Positions 1-8,418 of a stretch of 64,000 bases of DNA are shown here, one piece after another. Numbering within the stretch: position 1 is the stretch's first letter; every line of letters begins with the position of its first letter. Source of the DNA: JAXLSZ01 sp046330315 (lineage in GTDB: Bacteria; Actinomycetota; Thermoleophilia; Solirubrobacterales; 70-9); contig JAXLSZ010000007.1 of NCBI GenBank assembly GCA_046330315.1, positions 186,001 through 250,000 on the forward strand. The letters run 5' to 3'. Position numbers and translations under genes: made by a program. The notes under the pieces were generated by a model, which was given only the letters and a program-made list of their open reading frames with translations, was not told the DNA's origin and did no database searches.

Positions 1-213
1 CTGGCCCTGCTCGCCGCGGCCCTGCTCGCTCCCGCGGCGATGGCCGCCGACGGCGTCGGCCTCGCCGGGCGGACGACCGACAGGACGATCACCTTCTTCT
101 GTTTCGGCCTGATCGCCTTCTTCCCGATCCTGGTCACGGTGCTCTCGCTGATCCAGGGCCGTCTGGAAAAGCGCAAGGAGCGCCGCCGCTACGACCTCGA
201 GCGGCTCGGCTGA
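1..213 (+). CDS. Small membrane protein, 5' end outside window
   Basis: Frame 1 is open from the window edge to a TGA at 211-213 and gives 70 visible residues. An Ala/Leu-rich stretch followed by AMAAD looks like the end of a signal sequence. A hydrophobic segment (ITFFCFGLIAFFPILVTVLS) then forms one membrane span, followed by a basic tail with KRKERRR. This predicts a small protein with its C-terminus in the cytoplasm. I do not recognise the family. The true start is upstream of the window. Confidence 0.6.
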   Translation: MALLAAALLAPAAMAADGVGLAGRTTDRTITFFCFGLIAFFPILVTVLSLIQGRLEKRKERRRYDLERLG

Positions 214-251
214 GGCCGCGGCGCCCGTCGCGGGCGCTTCGTTGCAGGCAG

Positions 252-267
252 TGTGACCTTCGTCACA
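252..267. promoter_or_regulatory. CRP/FNR-type palindrome upstream of the M23 peptidase gene
   Basis: TGTGACCTTCGTCACA is a perfect TGTGA-N6-TCACA inverted repeat, the classical CRP-family half-site arrangement. It ends 42 bp before the ATG of the peptidase gene. A near-identical copy (TGTGATCTTCGTCACT) lies upstream of the Rpf-like gene near 10.04 kb. The regulator itself is not in this window. Confidence 0.55.
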
Positions 268-309
268 TGTGCGAAGACATCCGGGGCGGACTGTGTAGTT
301 GCCTCCCCG

Positions 310-969
310 ATGGCGCCGAAGCGACCCAAGACAGCCGCTGGATTTGCGCTGCTCGCGGCCGTGGTGGCTGCTACTGCGCTGCCCTCCTCGGCGGCGGCCT
401 TCGAGACCGCCTACCCCCCGGCCCCGATCGGATTGGGTCCGTACCTGCCGCTGCTGGTGGCCCCCCACTACGGCGAGGGGATCGGCGCGGGCCGCGGCCA
501 CGAGGGCCAGGACCTCTTCGCCCCGGCCGGCACCCCCGAGGTGGCGGTGCTCGACGCCGTGGTGCTCGAGTCGGGGACCGGCTATCAGGGCGGCAGGGGC
601 AACTACGTCTCCCTCTACAGCCCGGCCCGCCACCGCACCTACAACTACTTCCACATGCTCTCGGCGCCGCTGGTGGACCGCGGCGACGCGGTGCTCGCCG
701 GTCAGCCACTCGGCCGGCTGGGCTGCTCGGGATCCTGCTGGGGCGACCACCTGCACTTCGAGGTGAGGCGGGGGCGCGACCCCTACGGGCCGGTGATCGA
801 TCCCCGACCGCTGCTCGAGCGCTCCCCGCTGGCCCCCACCGCCCGCCAACCCGGGGTGGGACCTCTAACCGCACGCTCACCAGGGTCAAGAGGTCCCACG
901 TCACCGGCGCGGGCTGTCAGTCGGAGAGCCGGAAGCCCGAGAGCAGGCGTTTCTCGCTCTCGCCCCTGA
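310..969 (+). CDS. Secreted M23-family (LytM-like) peptidase
   Basis: Predicted zinc endopeptidase acting on peptidoglycan cross-bridges outside the cell. ATG 310 is preferred over an upstream GTG at 253 because a clean signal peptide follows (KRPK, then a hydrophobic stretch ending near ALPSSAAAF). The M23 zinc motifs are present: HEGQD (His64, Asp68), a catalytic-type His in YFHML (His115) and HLHFE (His147, His149). The protein is 219 aa. The last roughly 35 residues come from sequence containing a palindromic repeat (856-899). The gene end overlaps the convergent HD-domain gene by 53 bp, so the repeat probably extended the reading frame. A CRP-like site lies just upstream. Confidence 0.88.
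   Translation: MAPKRPKTAAGFALLAAVVAATALPSSAAAFETAYPPAPIGLGPYLPLLVAPHYGEGIGAGRGHEGQDLFAPAGTPEVAVLDAVVLESGTGYQGGRGNYVSLYSPARHRTYNYFHMLSAPLVDRGDAVLAGQPLGRLGCSGSCWGDHLHFEVRRGRDPYGPVIDPRPLLERSPLAPTARQPGVGPLTARSPGSRGPTSPARAVSRRAGSPRAGVSRSRP
856..899. repeat. Palindromic repeat, family A (GTGGGACCTCT), copy 1
   Basis: GTGGGACCTCT at 856-866 is matched by AGAGGTCCCAC at 889-899, an 11-bp perfect stem with a 22-nt loop. It lies between two convergent genes, inside the 3' coding end of the M23 peptidase, so it could act as a terminator. Related copies occur at 10141, 10213 and 55894. Confidence 0.75.
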
Positions 970-1762
970 CCTCCGCGGAGAGCTCCACACGGCCCTCCAG
1001 CGGCGTGCCGCGGATCTTGGTGGCGAGCAGGTCGTCCACCTGGAAGATGCCGGCCGAGTTGTTCAACTCGATCTCGATCTTCACCGGCCGCTCCTCGCCG
1101 GCCGTGATCCGCACCTCGTCCACCGCGGCGGCCGAGATCGAGTGGATCCCCTCGTGGCCGCTCTCGATCGGGATCCTGGTGCGCCCCTGGGCCATGTCGA
1201 GGGCGTCGGCGACCCGGACCACCCCCGCCTCCACGGTGTAGGGCTCCCCCCGCCGCCGGTGGCCGATGATCGCGTGCAGCGACTCCGAGACGACCACCGT
1301 GCGCTGCGGCTCGGGGTAGGCCCCGGCCAGCAGGCGGCCGAGCGCCTCCCGGGCGAGGAAGAGGCTGTAGGCCTCGTGGTCCGCCCGGTGGATGGACATC
1401 CCGACGTCGTGAAGCAGCGCCCCGGCCGCGACGACCACCTCGGCGTCGCGGGGGCTCATCCCGTGGTCGCTGACCATCGCCGGCTCGACCCCCGACTTGG
1501 TGAGCAGCCGCAGCAGCCGCAGAGCGATGTTGAGGACGATCTGCACGTGCACCCAGGAGTGGTCGGACATCCCCAGCCGCTCGGACTGGACCTGCGCCAT
1601 GTACCACCAGGCGCGCACCTCCTCGTCGGAGTTGACGGCGTCGAGAAAGCGCTCGAGCCTGCGGTTGCCGCGGGTCGGGGCCCTGACGCGCGCCTCGGCG
1701 ATCGCCTCGGCCGGGGGCTTTCGCGCGGGCTCCCCGGGGGCGGGCACCGGAGCGTCGCTCAC
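917..1762 (-). CDS. HD-domain phosphohydrolase
   Basis: A 281-aa protein with an HD-type metal site: His in WVHVQ, the HD pair in ALLHDVGMS (about residue 118), and further His/Asp residues in IIGHRR and RVADALDMAQG. HD proteins of this form hydrolyse nucleotides or cyclic nucleotides; the substrate cannot be read from the sequence. The start is GTG 1762. It lies 38 bp downstream of the ppx stop within a 41-bp direct duplication that appears to have split an ancestral GTGA stop/start overlap. Probably co-transcribed with the Ppx/GppA gene. Confidence 0.8.
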   Translation of the reverse strand: MSDAPVPAPGEPARKPPAEAIAEARVRAPTRGNRRLERFLDAVNSDEEVRAWWYMAQVQSERLGMSDHSWVHVQIVLNIALRLLRLLTKSGVEPAMVSDHGMSPRDAEVVVAAGALLHDVGMSIHRADHEAYSLFLAREALGRLLAGAYPEPQRTVVVSESLHAIIGHRRRGEPYTVEAGVVRVADALDMAQGRTRIPIESGHEGIHSISAAAVDEVRITAGEERPVKIEIELNNSAGIFQVDDLLATKIRGTPLEGRVELSAEVRGESEKRLLSGFRLSD

Positions 1763-1810
1763 CCGACCTGCTCCCCGGGGGCGGGCACCGGAGCGTCGCT
1801 CACCCGACCT
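1730..1810. repeat. 41-bp tandem duplication at the ppx / HD-gene junction
   Basis: The 40-bp stretch beginning ctccccggggg and ending acccgacct occurs at 1730-1769 and again at 1771-1810, a 41-bp period. Each copy contains the GTGAGCGAC start region. The upstream copy supplies the ppx stop codon and a GTG whose frame closes after 14 codons; the downstream copy supplies the functional start of the HD-domain gene. Confidence 0.85.
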
Positions 1811-2675
1811 CCGCCCCGCTCGCCAGCGCCCGCTCCAGCGCCAGACCCTCCCTGATCCCGCCGCGGGCGACGCGCAGCGGCTCGGGAAGGAGCTCGCAGA
1901 CCGCCTCCAGGACGGCCAGCGCCGCGGGCAGCAGCCTCACCCTCTCAGGCGCCAGGCCGAGGTCCGCCGCGACCTCGATGCTCGGCTGCCGCTGGAGCCG
2001 CTCGAGCATCCCGGCGATCGAGTGGCGATCGAGCGATCCGCCGGAGATCCGGCGCAGCGAGCTCGTCCCGCCACCTACCGCGAGAGCCTGTCCGCAGCGC
2101 GGGGGCTCGACGCCGACCAGGCGCCGCGCGGCCGCGTTGCGGGCAGCGCCGATCTGGTCGCGGCTCGGCGGATCGGAGAGCTGCGCCCGCCGGGTCAGGT
2201 TTCGAGAGCCGACCGGCCTCGAGGCCCACCAGTGGGGCTCGCTCCCGGGGGCGCCGACGACGATCTGCGTCGACCCTCCCCCGACGTCGGCGACGCCGAC
2301 CGTGTCGGGAAGCTCGCCCCACTCGCAAGCCGTCGCCCCGAGAAAGGCCAGCCGCGCCTCCTGGGCGGCGCTGAGGACCCTCAGCCCACCTGCCCCGGCC
2401 CGCTCGCAGACGCGGTCGAGGGAACGGGCGGAGCGGAGCTGTCGCAGGGAGGCGGTGCCGGCGACCACCAGCTCCTCGGCGCCGAACTCGCGCGCCACCG
2501 CCGCCTGGCGCTCCACGAGGTCGCAGAGCCCCTGCTGGGACCCGCTCGCCTCGGGGGTCAGGAAGTGGCGGCGCTCCAGCCTGGGCGAGGGCCGACCGCT
2601 CGAGACCTCGGCCACGAGCAGCCGCGTCGTGTTCGAGCCGATGTCGATGACTCCGACCAGCACCGCGGCTGCCAT
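1800..2675 (-). CDS. Ppx/GppA-family phosphatase
   Basis: Exopolyphosphatase / guanosine pentaphosphate phosphatase family, 291 aa, a single ASKHA-fold unit. The N-terminal phosphate-binding motif GVIDIGSNTTRLLVAEV and the second phosphate loop VADVGGGSTQIVV are intact. The central Thr/Glu region reads VVAGTASLRQL. It is shorter than the 500-aa E. coli Ppx and matches the compact actinobacterial form. It would cleave inorganic polyphosphate or pppGpp. Downstream on the same strand is the HD-domain hydrolase. Confidence 0.9.
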   Translation of the reverse strand: MAAAVLVGVIDIGSNTTRLLVAEVSSGRPSPRLERRHFLTPEASGSQQGLCDLVERQAAVAREFGAEELVVAGTASLRQLRSARSLDRVCERAGAGGLRVLSAAQEARLAFLGATACEWGELPDTVGVADVGGGSTQIVVGAPGSEPHWWASRPVGSRNLTRRAQLSDPPSRDQIGAARNAAARRLVGVEPPRCGQALAVGGGTSSLRRISGGSLDRHSIAGMLERLQRQPSIEVAADLGLAPERVRLLPAALAVLEAVCELLPEPLRVARGGIREGLALERALASGAEVG

Positions 2676-2760
2676 CCTCGCAGAGAGGGGGTCGCGCGCG
2701 CCGCGCGCCGGAGGCGAACTTCCGCCGAACCCGGGGCTAGGGTTCGCAGCGATCGCCGCG

Positions 2761-2970
2761 ATGCCTCAGGCACAGCTCTGCCGTACCACCGGGCTCACGG
2801 TCCCCGAGTGCTGCTGCTCGGGGTGCATCGAGCGCCAGCTCGAGCGCTTCGCCCCGGAGGGCCTCAGGTTCCGGCGAGCCATCCACGACCCGCTGGTGTG
2901 GCGGGAGGTCCGGCCCTCGGCGCGCTCCCCCCTCTCCACCCTCGAGCGGCTCCAGCGCCCCGCCCTCTGA
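2761..2970 (+). CDS. Small cysteine-cluster protein, hypothetical
   Basis: ATG 2761 opens a 69-aa frame containing a CCCSGC cluster near residue 17, followed by a charged stretch with ERQLERF. It is divergent from ppx and ends 4 bp before the stop of the convergent yjbQ, so it fills an otherwise empty gap. No strong ribosome-binding site is visible. A metal-binding small protein is possible, but I do not recognise a family. It could also be a chance ORF in GC-rich DNA. Confidence 0.4.
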   Translation: MPQAQLCRTTGLTVPECCCSGCIERQLERFAPEGLRFRRAIHDPLVWREVRPSARSPLSTLERLQRPAL

Positions 2971-2973
2971 GCC

Positions 2974-3435
2974 CTACTCGCCGATCACCTTGATCAGGAG
3001 CCGCTTCGGGCGGCGCCCGTCGAACTCGCAGTAGAAGACCTGCTGCCATGGCCCGAGGTCCAGCCGGCCGCCGGTCACGGGGACGATCGCCTGGTGGCCG
3101 ACGAGGAGGTTCTTGAGGTGGGCGTCGCCGTTGTCCTCCCCGCCGCGGTGGTGGCGGTAGTCGCCTCCCGCGGGCAGCAGCTCCCCGGCCACCCGGTTGG
3201 CCGGCTCGGCCCAGCTCGGCGGGGCGATCTTGTCGAGCCACTCGAGCATGTCCTCGTGGATCCCCGGCTCGTCGTCGTTCACCCAGACCCCGGCGGTGAT
3301 GTGCATCGCCGAGACCAGGGCCATGCCCTCTGCGATGCCGGCCTCCTCGACCGCCGCCTGGATCTCGTCGGTGATCCGGATCAGCTCCCGGCGCCTCCCC
3401 GTCTGGAAGGTCAGGTACTCGGTGTGGGATCTCAT
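2974..3435 (-). CDS. yjbQ: YjbQ / UPF0047 family protein
   Basis: A 153-aa protein of the YjbQ family, annotated in other genomes as a secondary thiamine-phosphate synthase, although the physiological role is unsettled. Conserved features are visible: SAMHITAGVWVNDDEPG, the metal-site region HRGGEDNGDAHLKN, GHQAIVPVTGG and GPWQQVFYCEFDG. Length and motif order are normal for the family. Its start (3435) overlaps the stop of the upstream LuxR regulator at 3432 by 4 bp, suggesting translational coupling. Confidence 0.9.
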   Translation of the reverse strand: MRSHTEYLTFQTGRRRELIRITDEIQAAVEEAGIAEGMALVSAMHITAGVWVNDDEPGIHEDMLEWLDKIAPPSWAEPANRVAGELLPAGGDYRHHRGGEDNGDAHLKNLLVGHQAIVPVTGGRLDLGPWQQVFYCEFDGRRPKRLLIKVIGE

Positions 3436-4112
3436 CTGCCCTCCTCTCCGGGGCGGTCGGGCGATCCGCTCGCGCGCAGGAAGGCCAGAACGGCCAGCAC
3501 CCGGCGGTGGTCCTGCGCGGCCGGACCCAGGTCGAGCTTGCCGAAGATCGAGGTCACGTGCTTCTCCACGGCCCGCTCGGTGACGACGAGCTCGCCGGCG
3601 ATCGCCTTGTTGGAGCGGCCCTCGGCCATCAGCGCCAGGACCTCGCGCTCCCTGGGGGTCAGCTCGGCGAGCGGGTCGGAGCCCCGGCGGCGACCGAGCA
3701 TTCCCGAGACCACCTCCGGGTCCAGCGCCGTGCCGCCGCCGCCGACGCGGCGCACGGCGTCGAGGAAATCCTCGATGTCGCCGACCCGATCCTTGAGCAG
3801 GTAGCCGACCCCCTCCGCGCCCTCGGAGAGCAGCTCGACCGCATAGCCCTCCTCGACGTACTGAGAGAGGACCAGGACCCCGGTGCCGGGAAGCTCGGAG
3901 CGGATCGCCGCCGCCGCCCGCAGTCCCTCGTCGGTGTGGGTCGGCGGCATGCGGATGTCGACGATCGCCACATCGGGGCGGTGGGCCCGCACCTTGCGCA
4001 GAAGCTCCTCGCCGTCGCCCGCCTGCCCGGCCACCTCGATCCCGGCTTCCTCGAGCACCCGCACGATCCCCTCGCGGAGCAGCACCGCGTCGTCGGCGAC
4101 GACTACCCGCAC
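3432..4112 (-). CDS. NarL/LuxR-family response regulator
   Basis: A 226-aa response regulator. The receiver domain carries VADDA, phospho-acceptor Asp in VAIVDIRMP and Lys in YLLKDR. The C-terminal LuxR helix-turn-helix reads LTPREREVLALMAEG with SNKAIAGEL. GTG 4112 is chosen because VRVVVADD follows directly and because it overlaps the kinase stop (TAG 4103-4105) by 10 bp. It is presumably phosphorylated by the kinase encoded immediately upstream. Target genes are unknown; the divergent MMPL exporter gene is one candidate. Confidence 0.93.
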   Translation of the reverse strand: MRVVVADDAVLLREGIVRVLEEAGIEVAGQAGDGEELLRKVRAHRPDVAIVDIRMPPTHTDEGLRAAAAIRSELPGTGVLVLSQYVEEGYAVELLSEGAEGVGYLLKDRVGDIEDFLDAVRRVGGGGTALDPEVVSGMLGRRRGSDPLAELTPREREVLALMAEGRSNKAIAGELVVTERAVEKHVTSIFGKLDLGPAAQDHRRVLAVLAFLRASGSPDRPGEEGR

Positions 4113-5572
4113 GGGATCCTCGCGACGATCCGCGTGCCGCCGCCCGGCGGGCTGTCCACTTCGAAGGTCCCGTCGAGCGCCTCGACCCGATCGGCGAGCC
4201 CGCTGAGGCCCGAGCCCTCGCCGGCCCGGGCCCCGCCGACGCCGTCGTCGCTGACCTCGACCTCCACCCCGCCGTTGCGCCGGGCGATCCGCACCTCCGC
4301 GCGGCTGGCCCCCGAATATCGGGCGACGTTGGTCAGCGCCTCGGCGACCACGAAGTAGCCGGCCGACTCGACCGGGGCCGGCAGCCTCTCGACCGGGCTC
4401 TCGACCACCTCGACGGGGACCGGTGAACGCCCGGCGAGCCCCTCCACCGCGGCGCCGAGGCCGCGGTCGGTGAGGACCGCGGGGTGGATGCCGCGGGCCA
4501 GCTCGCGCAGCTCCGAGGCCGTCGCGCCCAGCTCGGCCACTGCCTCGTCGAGGAGCCCGGCGACCTCGCCGGAATCGTCGTCGAGCTTCGACCGGGCCAT
4601 CCGCAGGGTGATGCCCAGGGCCATCAGCCGCTGCTGGGCGCCGTCGTGGAGATCCCGCTCGAGGCGCCTGCGCTGCTCGTAGCCGGCCTCGACGATCCGC
4701 GCGCGCGAGTTGCGCAGCTCCTCGACCTTCGCCCTCAACTCGGCGTCGAGCCGCTCGTTCTCGGCCGAGAGCGCGGCGGCGCTGTCGAGCCTGGCGCGCA
4801 GCAGGCCGTAGAGGAAGCAGAAGGGAACCGCGATCAGGGGGAGCAGCGAGAGCAGGAACAAGGCCGATCGGACGGTGTCTCCGGCGCCGGCGAGGTTGGC
4901 CGCGAACACGCAGGCCTGCAGCAGCAGGACGAAGGCACCGGCCCACAGCAGCGGCGCGAAGGAGCGGCGCTCCGCGTCCGACCAGCCGCGCCAGCGCCTC
5001 CAGACCGCGACCAGCATCAGCGCGATCGCGACCAGGCTGATCACCCGCATCCCGGCTCCCCAGGCGTCGTAGAAGCCGTTGTCGGGGTGCAGAAGTATCG
5101 GGTTGGGGGGGCAGTTCTCGCATCGCGAGTAGTGCGCCGTGTCCACGAAGAGGCTTGGGACCCAGACCCCGACCGTGACGATCAGATAGGTGAGGCCGAC
5201 CACGGCGCGCTGCAGACGAGTCTCCAGTCGCCCGTCCGGGAAGGAGAGCAGCAGATGGACGAGCAGCCCGTAGCTGAGCGTGCCGAAGAGCTGTCCGAAG
5301 GCGAAGACGCCGGGGCTGTTGGAGGCGGCGAGCCCCTGCACCAGCCAGAAGAACCCGACCCCGGTCATCAGCGGCCCGGCCGAGTTGTCCGGTCGCCGGT
5401 ACCAGGCGAACAGGCCGGTGCCGACGAACGACCACCCGACCGAGAGCTCCACGAACCCGAAGAGGAGGCGGTGGTCCTCGTGGTCCGTGCCCGCGATCAC
5501 GGCGGCGACCAGAAGGCCGAAGAGGAATCCGGCGACGCCGAGCCCCAGCAGAGCGCGCCTCAGGCCTCTCAT
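4103..5572 (-). CDS. Membrane sensor histidine kinase (HisKA_3 type)
   Basis: A 489-aa kinase. About eight hydrophobic segments in the first 260 residues form a membrane sensor. A predicted external loop holds a CENCPPNP motif that could sense redox state or metal. A short coiled coil leads to the dimerisation/phospho-acceptor motif RDLHDGAQQRLMAL. The HATPase domain has ALTNVARYSGAS (N box) and DDGVGGARAGEGSGLSGL (G boxes). The start ATG 5572 overlaps the upstream receiver stop as ATGA. It pairs with the LuxR regulator downstream. Confidence 0.93.
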   Translation of the reverse strand: MRGLRRALLGLGVAGFLFGLLVAAVIAGTDHEDHRLLFGFVELSVGWSFVGTGLFAWYRRPDNSAGPLMTGVGFFWLVQGLAASNSPGVFAFGQLFGTLSYGLLVHLLLSFPDGRLETRLQRAVVGLTYLIVTVGVWVPSLFVDTAHYSRCENCPPNPILLHPDNGFYDAWGAGMRVISLVAIALMLVAVWRRWRGWSDAERRSFAPLLWAGAFVLLLQACVFAANLAGAGDTVRSALFLLSLLPLIAVPFCFLYGLLRARLDSAAALSAENERLDAELRAKVEELRNSRARIVEAGYEQRRRLERDLHDGAQQRLMALGITLRMARSKLDDDSGEVAGLLDEAVAELGATASELRELARGIHPAVLTDRGLGAAVEGLAGRSPVPVEVVESPVERLPAPVESAGYFVVAEALTNVARYSGASRAEVRIARRNGGVEVEVSDDGVGGARAGEGSGLSGLADRVEALDGTFEVDSPPGGGTRIVARIPCG

Positions 5573-5922
5573 TCCAGAAGCCCCCCGACCGCCTCGCTGG
5601 TCAGCTCGACCTTGGGGATGAACCCGACCGCTCCGCTGCCCTCGACGCTGCCCCCGAGGTCGGCGCGCGAGTGGCTCGAGGTGAGGATCACCGCCGGGCG
5701 CGCCTTCGCGCGGGAGAGCTCCGAGGCGACCGCGAAGCCGTCGCTGTCGGGGAGCTTCACGTCGAGGAGCACGAGGTCGGGCTCCAGGCGCGCTGCGGAC
5801 TCGATCGCCTCGCCGCCGTCCGCCGCAACGCCCACGACCTCGAAGCCGCCCTCCTGGAGCATCCTGCAGGCCCGGGCCCGGAAGCCGGGGTGGTCGTCGA
5901 CAACGAGCACGGTCCTCGCCAT
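5569..5922 (-). CDS. Stand-alone receiver-domain protein
   Basis: A 117-aa single CheY-like receiver: LVVDDHPGFR acidic pocket, phospho-acceptor Asp in LVLLDVKLPDSDG, Ser/Thr in ILTSSHS and Lys in GFIPKVELTS. No output domain follows. It is the first gene of a three-gene operon (receiver, kinase, LuxR regulator) with 4-bp and 10-bp overlaps. It may be a phosphate sink or relay for the kinase. Confidence 0.9.
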   Translation of the reverse strand: MARTVLVVDDHPGFRARACRMLQEGGFEVVGVAADGGEAIESAARLEPDLVLLDVKLPDSDGFAVASELSRAKARPAVILTSSHSRADLGGSVEGSGAVGFIPKVELTSEAVGGLLE

Positions 5923-6131
5923 GCACCGATTGTCTCCGATCCGCGGCCGGCCGCAATACGGCAGGGCCCACCCAGGGGGTTCGGCTTCCCTCACCCCGGG
6001 ACGCCTGCCTGCCCCATAGGCACCGGGATCGGCGGCCGCGAACATCCGCCCCGGACGCCGTGTGCGGGCTCGCACAGTCCCACCGGGGCCCTGAGTGCAA
6101 GACTCGACGACCCAAGGAGACCGAGGAGACC

Positions 6132-8408
6132 ATGGAGAAGACAAGGAACATCGCCGCCAGAGCCGGCCGCTGGAGCGCCCGGCACCGCAAGACCGCGATC
6201 TGGGGCTGGCTCGCGTTCGTCGTCGCGGCCATGCTGATCGGCGGCTCGGTGGGGACCAAGACCCTCGACAACAACCAGGGCGGGGTCGGCGAGTCGGGCC
6301 GCGCCATGAAGACCGTCTCCGACGCTTTCCCCGACAAGGCGAGCGAGACCGTGCTGGTGCAGAGCGAGACGCTGACCGCCGCGGAGCCGGCCTTCCGCCG
6401 GGTGGTCGCCGAGGTCGAGCGAAGGCTCGTGGCGCTGAGGCACGTAGAGAACTTCAAGAGCCCCTACGCCCCCGCCAACCGAGGCCAGATCTCGCGCGAC
6501 GGGAGATCGGTGCTGCTGACCTTCGACGTGCCGGGCAACTCCGACCTCGCCAAGAAGAGGGTCGAGGCACCCCTGGCCACCGTGGCGGAGATGCAGAAGG
6601 CCAACCCCGACTTCGTGGTCGCCGAGTTCGGCGAGGCCAGCGCCGACAAGGAGCTCAGCCAGGCCTTCGAGGACGACTTCCGCAAGGCCGAGATCACCTC
6701 GCTGCCGATCACGCTGGTCATCCTGGTCGTGGCCTTCGGCGCGCTGGTGGCGGCCAGCGTGCCGCTGATCCTGGCGCTGACCGCGGTCGCCGCGACGATC
6801 GGCCTGCTGGGCCCGGTCAGCCACATCAGCGCCGTGGACGAGGCGATCAACTCGGTGGTGCTGCTGATCGGCCTCGCCGTCGGGGTGGACTACTCGATGT
6901 TCTACCTGCGCCGCGAGCGCGAGGAGCGGGCGGCCGGCAACACCGAGTCCGCCTCCCTGGAGGCGGCCGCGGCGACCTCCGGGCGCGCGGTGATCATCTC
7001 CGGCTTCACGGTGATGATCGCGATGGCCGGGATGTACCTGGCCGGGGCCTCGACCTTCCAGTCCTTCGCGACGGGCACGATCCTGGTCGTCGCGGTGGCG
7101 GTGGTCGGCTCGCTGACCGTGCTCCCCGCGGTGCTCTCCTGGCTCGGCGACCGGGTCGAGAAGGGGCGGGTCCCGTTCATCGGCCGGCTCAAGAAGCGGG
7201 CCCCCACCGACGGGGTCTGGGCACGGGTCGTGGACCGGGTGCTGCAGCGCCCGGTGATCTCCGCCCTGGCGGCGGCCGGCGTCCTGGTCGTGCTCGCGCT
7301 GCCGGCGCTGAACCTGAAGACCTCCGTCTCGGGTGTGGAGACGCTGCCCCAGAACCTCGGTGTGATCAAGACCTACAACAGGATCACCGAGGCCTTCCCC
7401 GGCGGCCCGATCCCCGCCGAGGTCGTGGTCAGCGCCGAGGACGTCACCGCGCCGCCCGTCGCTGAGGCGCTGGGCAAGCTGCGCGCCGAGGCCGCCGCGA
7501 GCCCGCTCTACGAGCAGCCGATCACCACCGACGTCAGCCCCGACCGCACCGTGGCGGTCGTGGACATCCCGGTGGTCGGCAACGGGACCGACGGCGACTC
7601 CAACCGGGCGCTGGAGAACCTCAGGAACGACCTCGTCCCCGCGACGGTGGGCAGCCTGCCCGGCGTGACGGCGGACGTGGGCGGCTACACGGCCCAGTCG
7701 AAGGACTTCAACGAGACCATGCAGTCGCACGTGCCCTTCGTCTTCGCCTTCGTGCTCGGCGCCGCGTTCCTGCTGCTGCTGGTGACGTTCCGGTCGATCG
7801 TGATCCCGCTGAAGGCGATCTTCCTCAACCTGCTCTCGGTCGCCGCCGCCTACGGGGTCCTCGTCTGGATCTTCCAGGAGGGCCACCTCGAGTCGGCCCT
7901 GGGGTTCAAGTCCAACGGGACGATCACCTCCTGGCTGCCGCTGTTCCTGTTCGTCGTCCTCTTCGGGCTCTCGATGGACTATCACGTGTTCATCCTCACC
8001 CGGATCAGGGAGGGGTTCGACCGGGGCCGGAAGACCGGCGACGCGGTCGCCTACGGGATCAAGACGACGGCCGGCGTGGTGACCAGCGCGGCGGTGGTGA
8101 TGGTCTCGGTGTTCGCGATCTTCGCCACCCTCTCCCTGCTGGAGTTCAAGGAGATGGGGATCGGCCTGGCGGTCGCCATCCTGATCGACGCGACGATCAT
8201 CCGGGCGGTGCTGCTGCCGGCCACGATGAAGCTGCTCGGAGACTGGAACTGGTACCTGCCGAGCTGGCTGGAGTGGCTGCCGCGCGTCACGCCCCAGGGG
8301 CTTGACGGCCTGCCCCCGGAGATGAGGCGCCCGGCCTCGGAGCCGCCCGCTTCCGGCGGGCGCGGGCCCGAGCCGGGCGAGCGCCGGCCCGAGCCGGTCG
8401 AGGCCTAG
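6132..8408 (+). CDS. MMPL/RND-family transporter
   Basis: A 758-aa exporter with about 12 predicted membrane spans in the two-halves RND layout: one N-terminal span, a large external loop, a membrane block, a second loop and a second block. Family motifs include GVDYSMFYLRREREE in the first half and GLSMDYHVFILTRIREG in the second. ATG 6132 is chosen because AAGGAG lies just upstream and MEKTRN begins the conserved region. Family members export lipids or hydrophobic compounds; the substrate here is unknown. It is divergent from the receiver/kinase operon across a 209-bp spacer. Confidence 0.93.
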   Translation: MEKTRNIAARAGRWSARHRKTAIWGWLAFVVAAMLIGGSVGTKTLDNNQGGVGESGRAMKTVSDAFPDKASETVLVQSETLTAAEPAFRRVVAEVERRLVALRHVENFKSPYAPANRGQISRDGRSVLLTFDVPGNSDLAKKRVEAPLATVAEMQKANPDFVVAEFGEASADKELSQAFEDDFRKAEITSLPITLVILVVAFGALVAASVPLILALTAVAATIGLLGPVSHISAVDEAINSVVLLIGLAVGVDYSMFYLRREREERAAGNTESASLEAAAATSGRAVIISGFTVMIAMAGMYLAGASTFQSFATGTILVVAVAVVGSLTVLPAVLSWLGDRVEKGRVPFIGRLKKRAPTDGVWARVVDRVLQRPVISALAAAGVLVVLALPALNLKTSVSGVETLPQNLGVIKTYNRITEAFPGGPIPAEVVVSAEDVTAPPVAEALGKLRAEAAASPLYEQPITTDVSPDRTVAVVDIPVVGNGTDGDSNRALENLRNDLVPATVGSLPGVTADVGGYTAQSKDFNETMQSHVPFVFAFVLGAAFLLLLVTFRSIVIPLKAIFLNLLSVAAAYGVLVWIFQEGHLESALGFKSNGTITSWLPLFLFVVLFGLSMDYHVFILTRIREGFDRGRKTGDAVAYGIKTTAGVVTSAAVVMVSVFAIFATLSLLEFKEMGIGLAVAILIDATIIRAVLLPATMKLLGDWNWYLPSWLEWLPRVTPQGLDGLPPEMRRPASEPPASGGRGPEPGERRPEPVEA

Positions 8409-8418
8409 GGCGCGCGGG

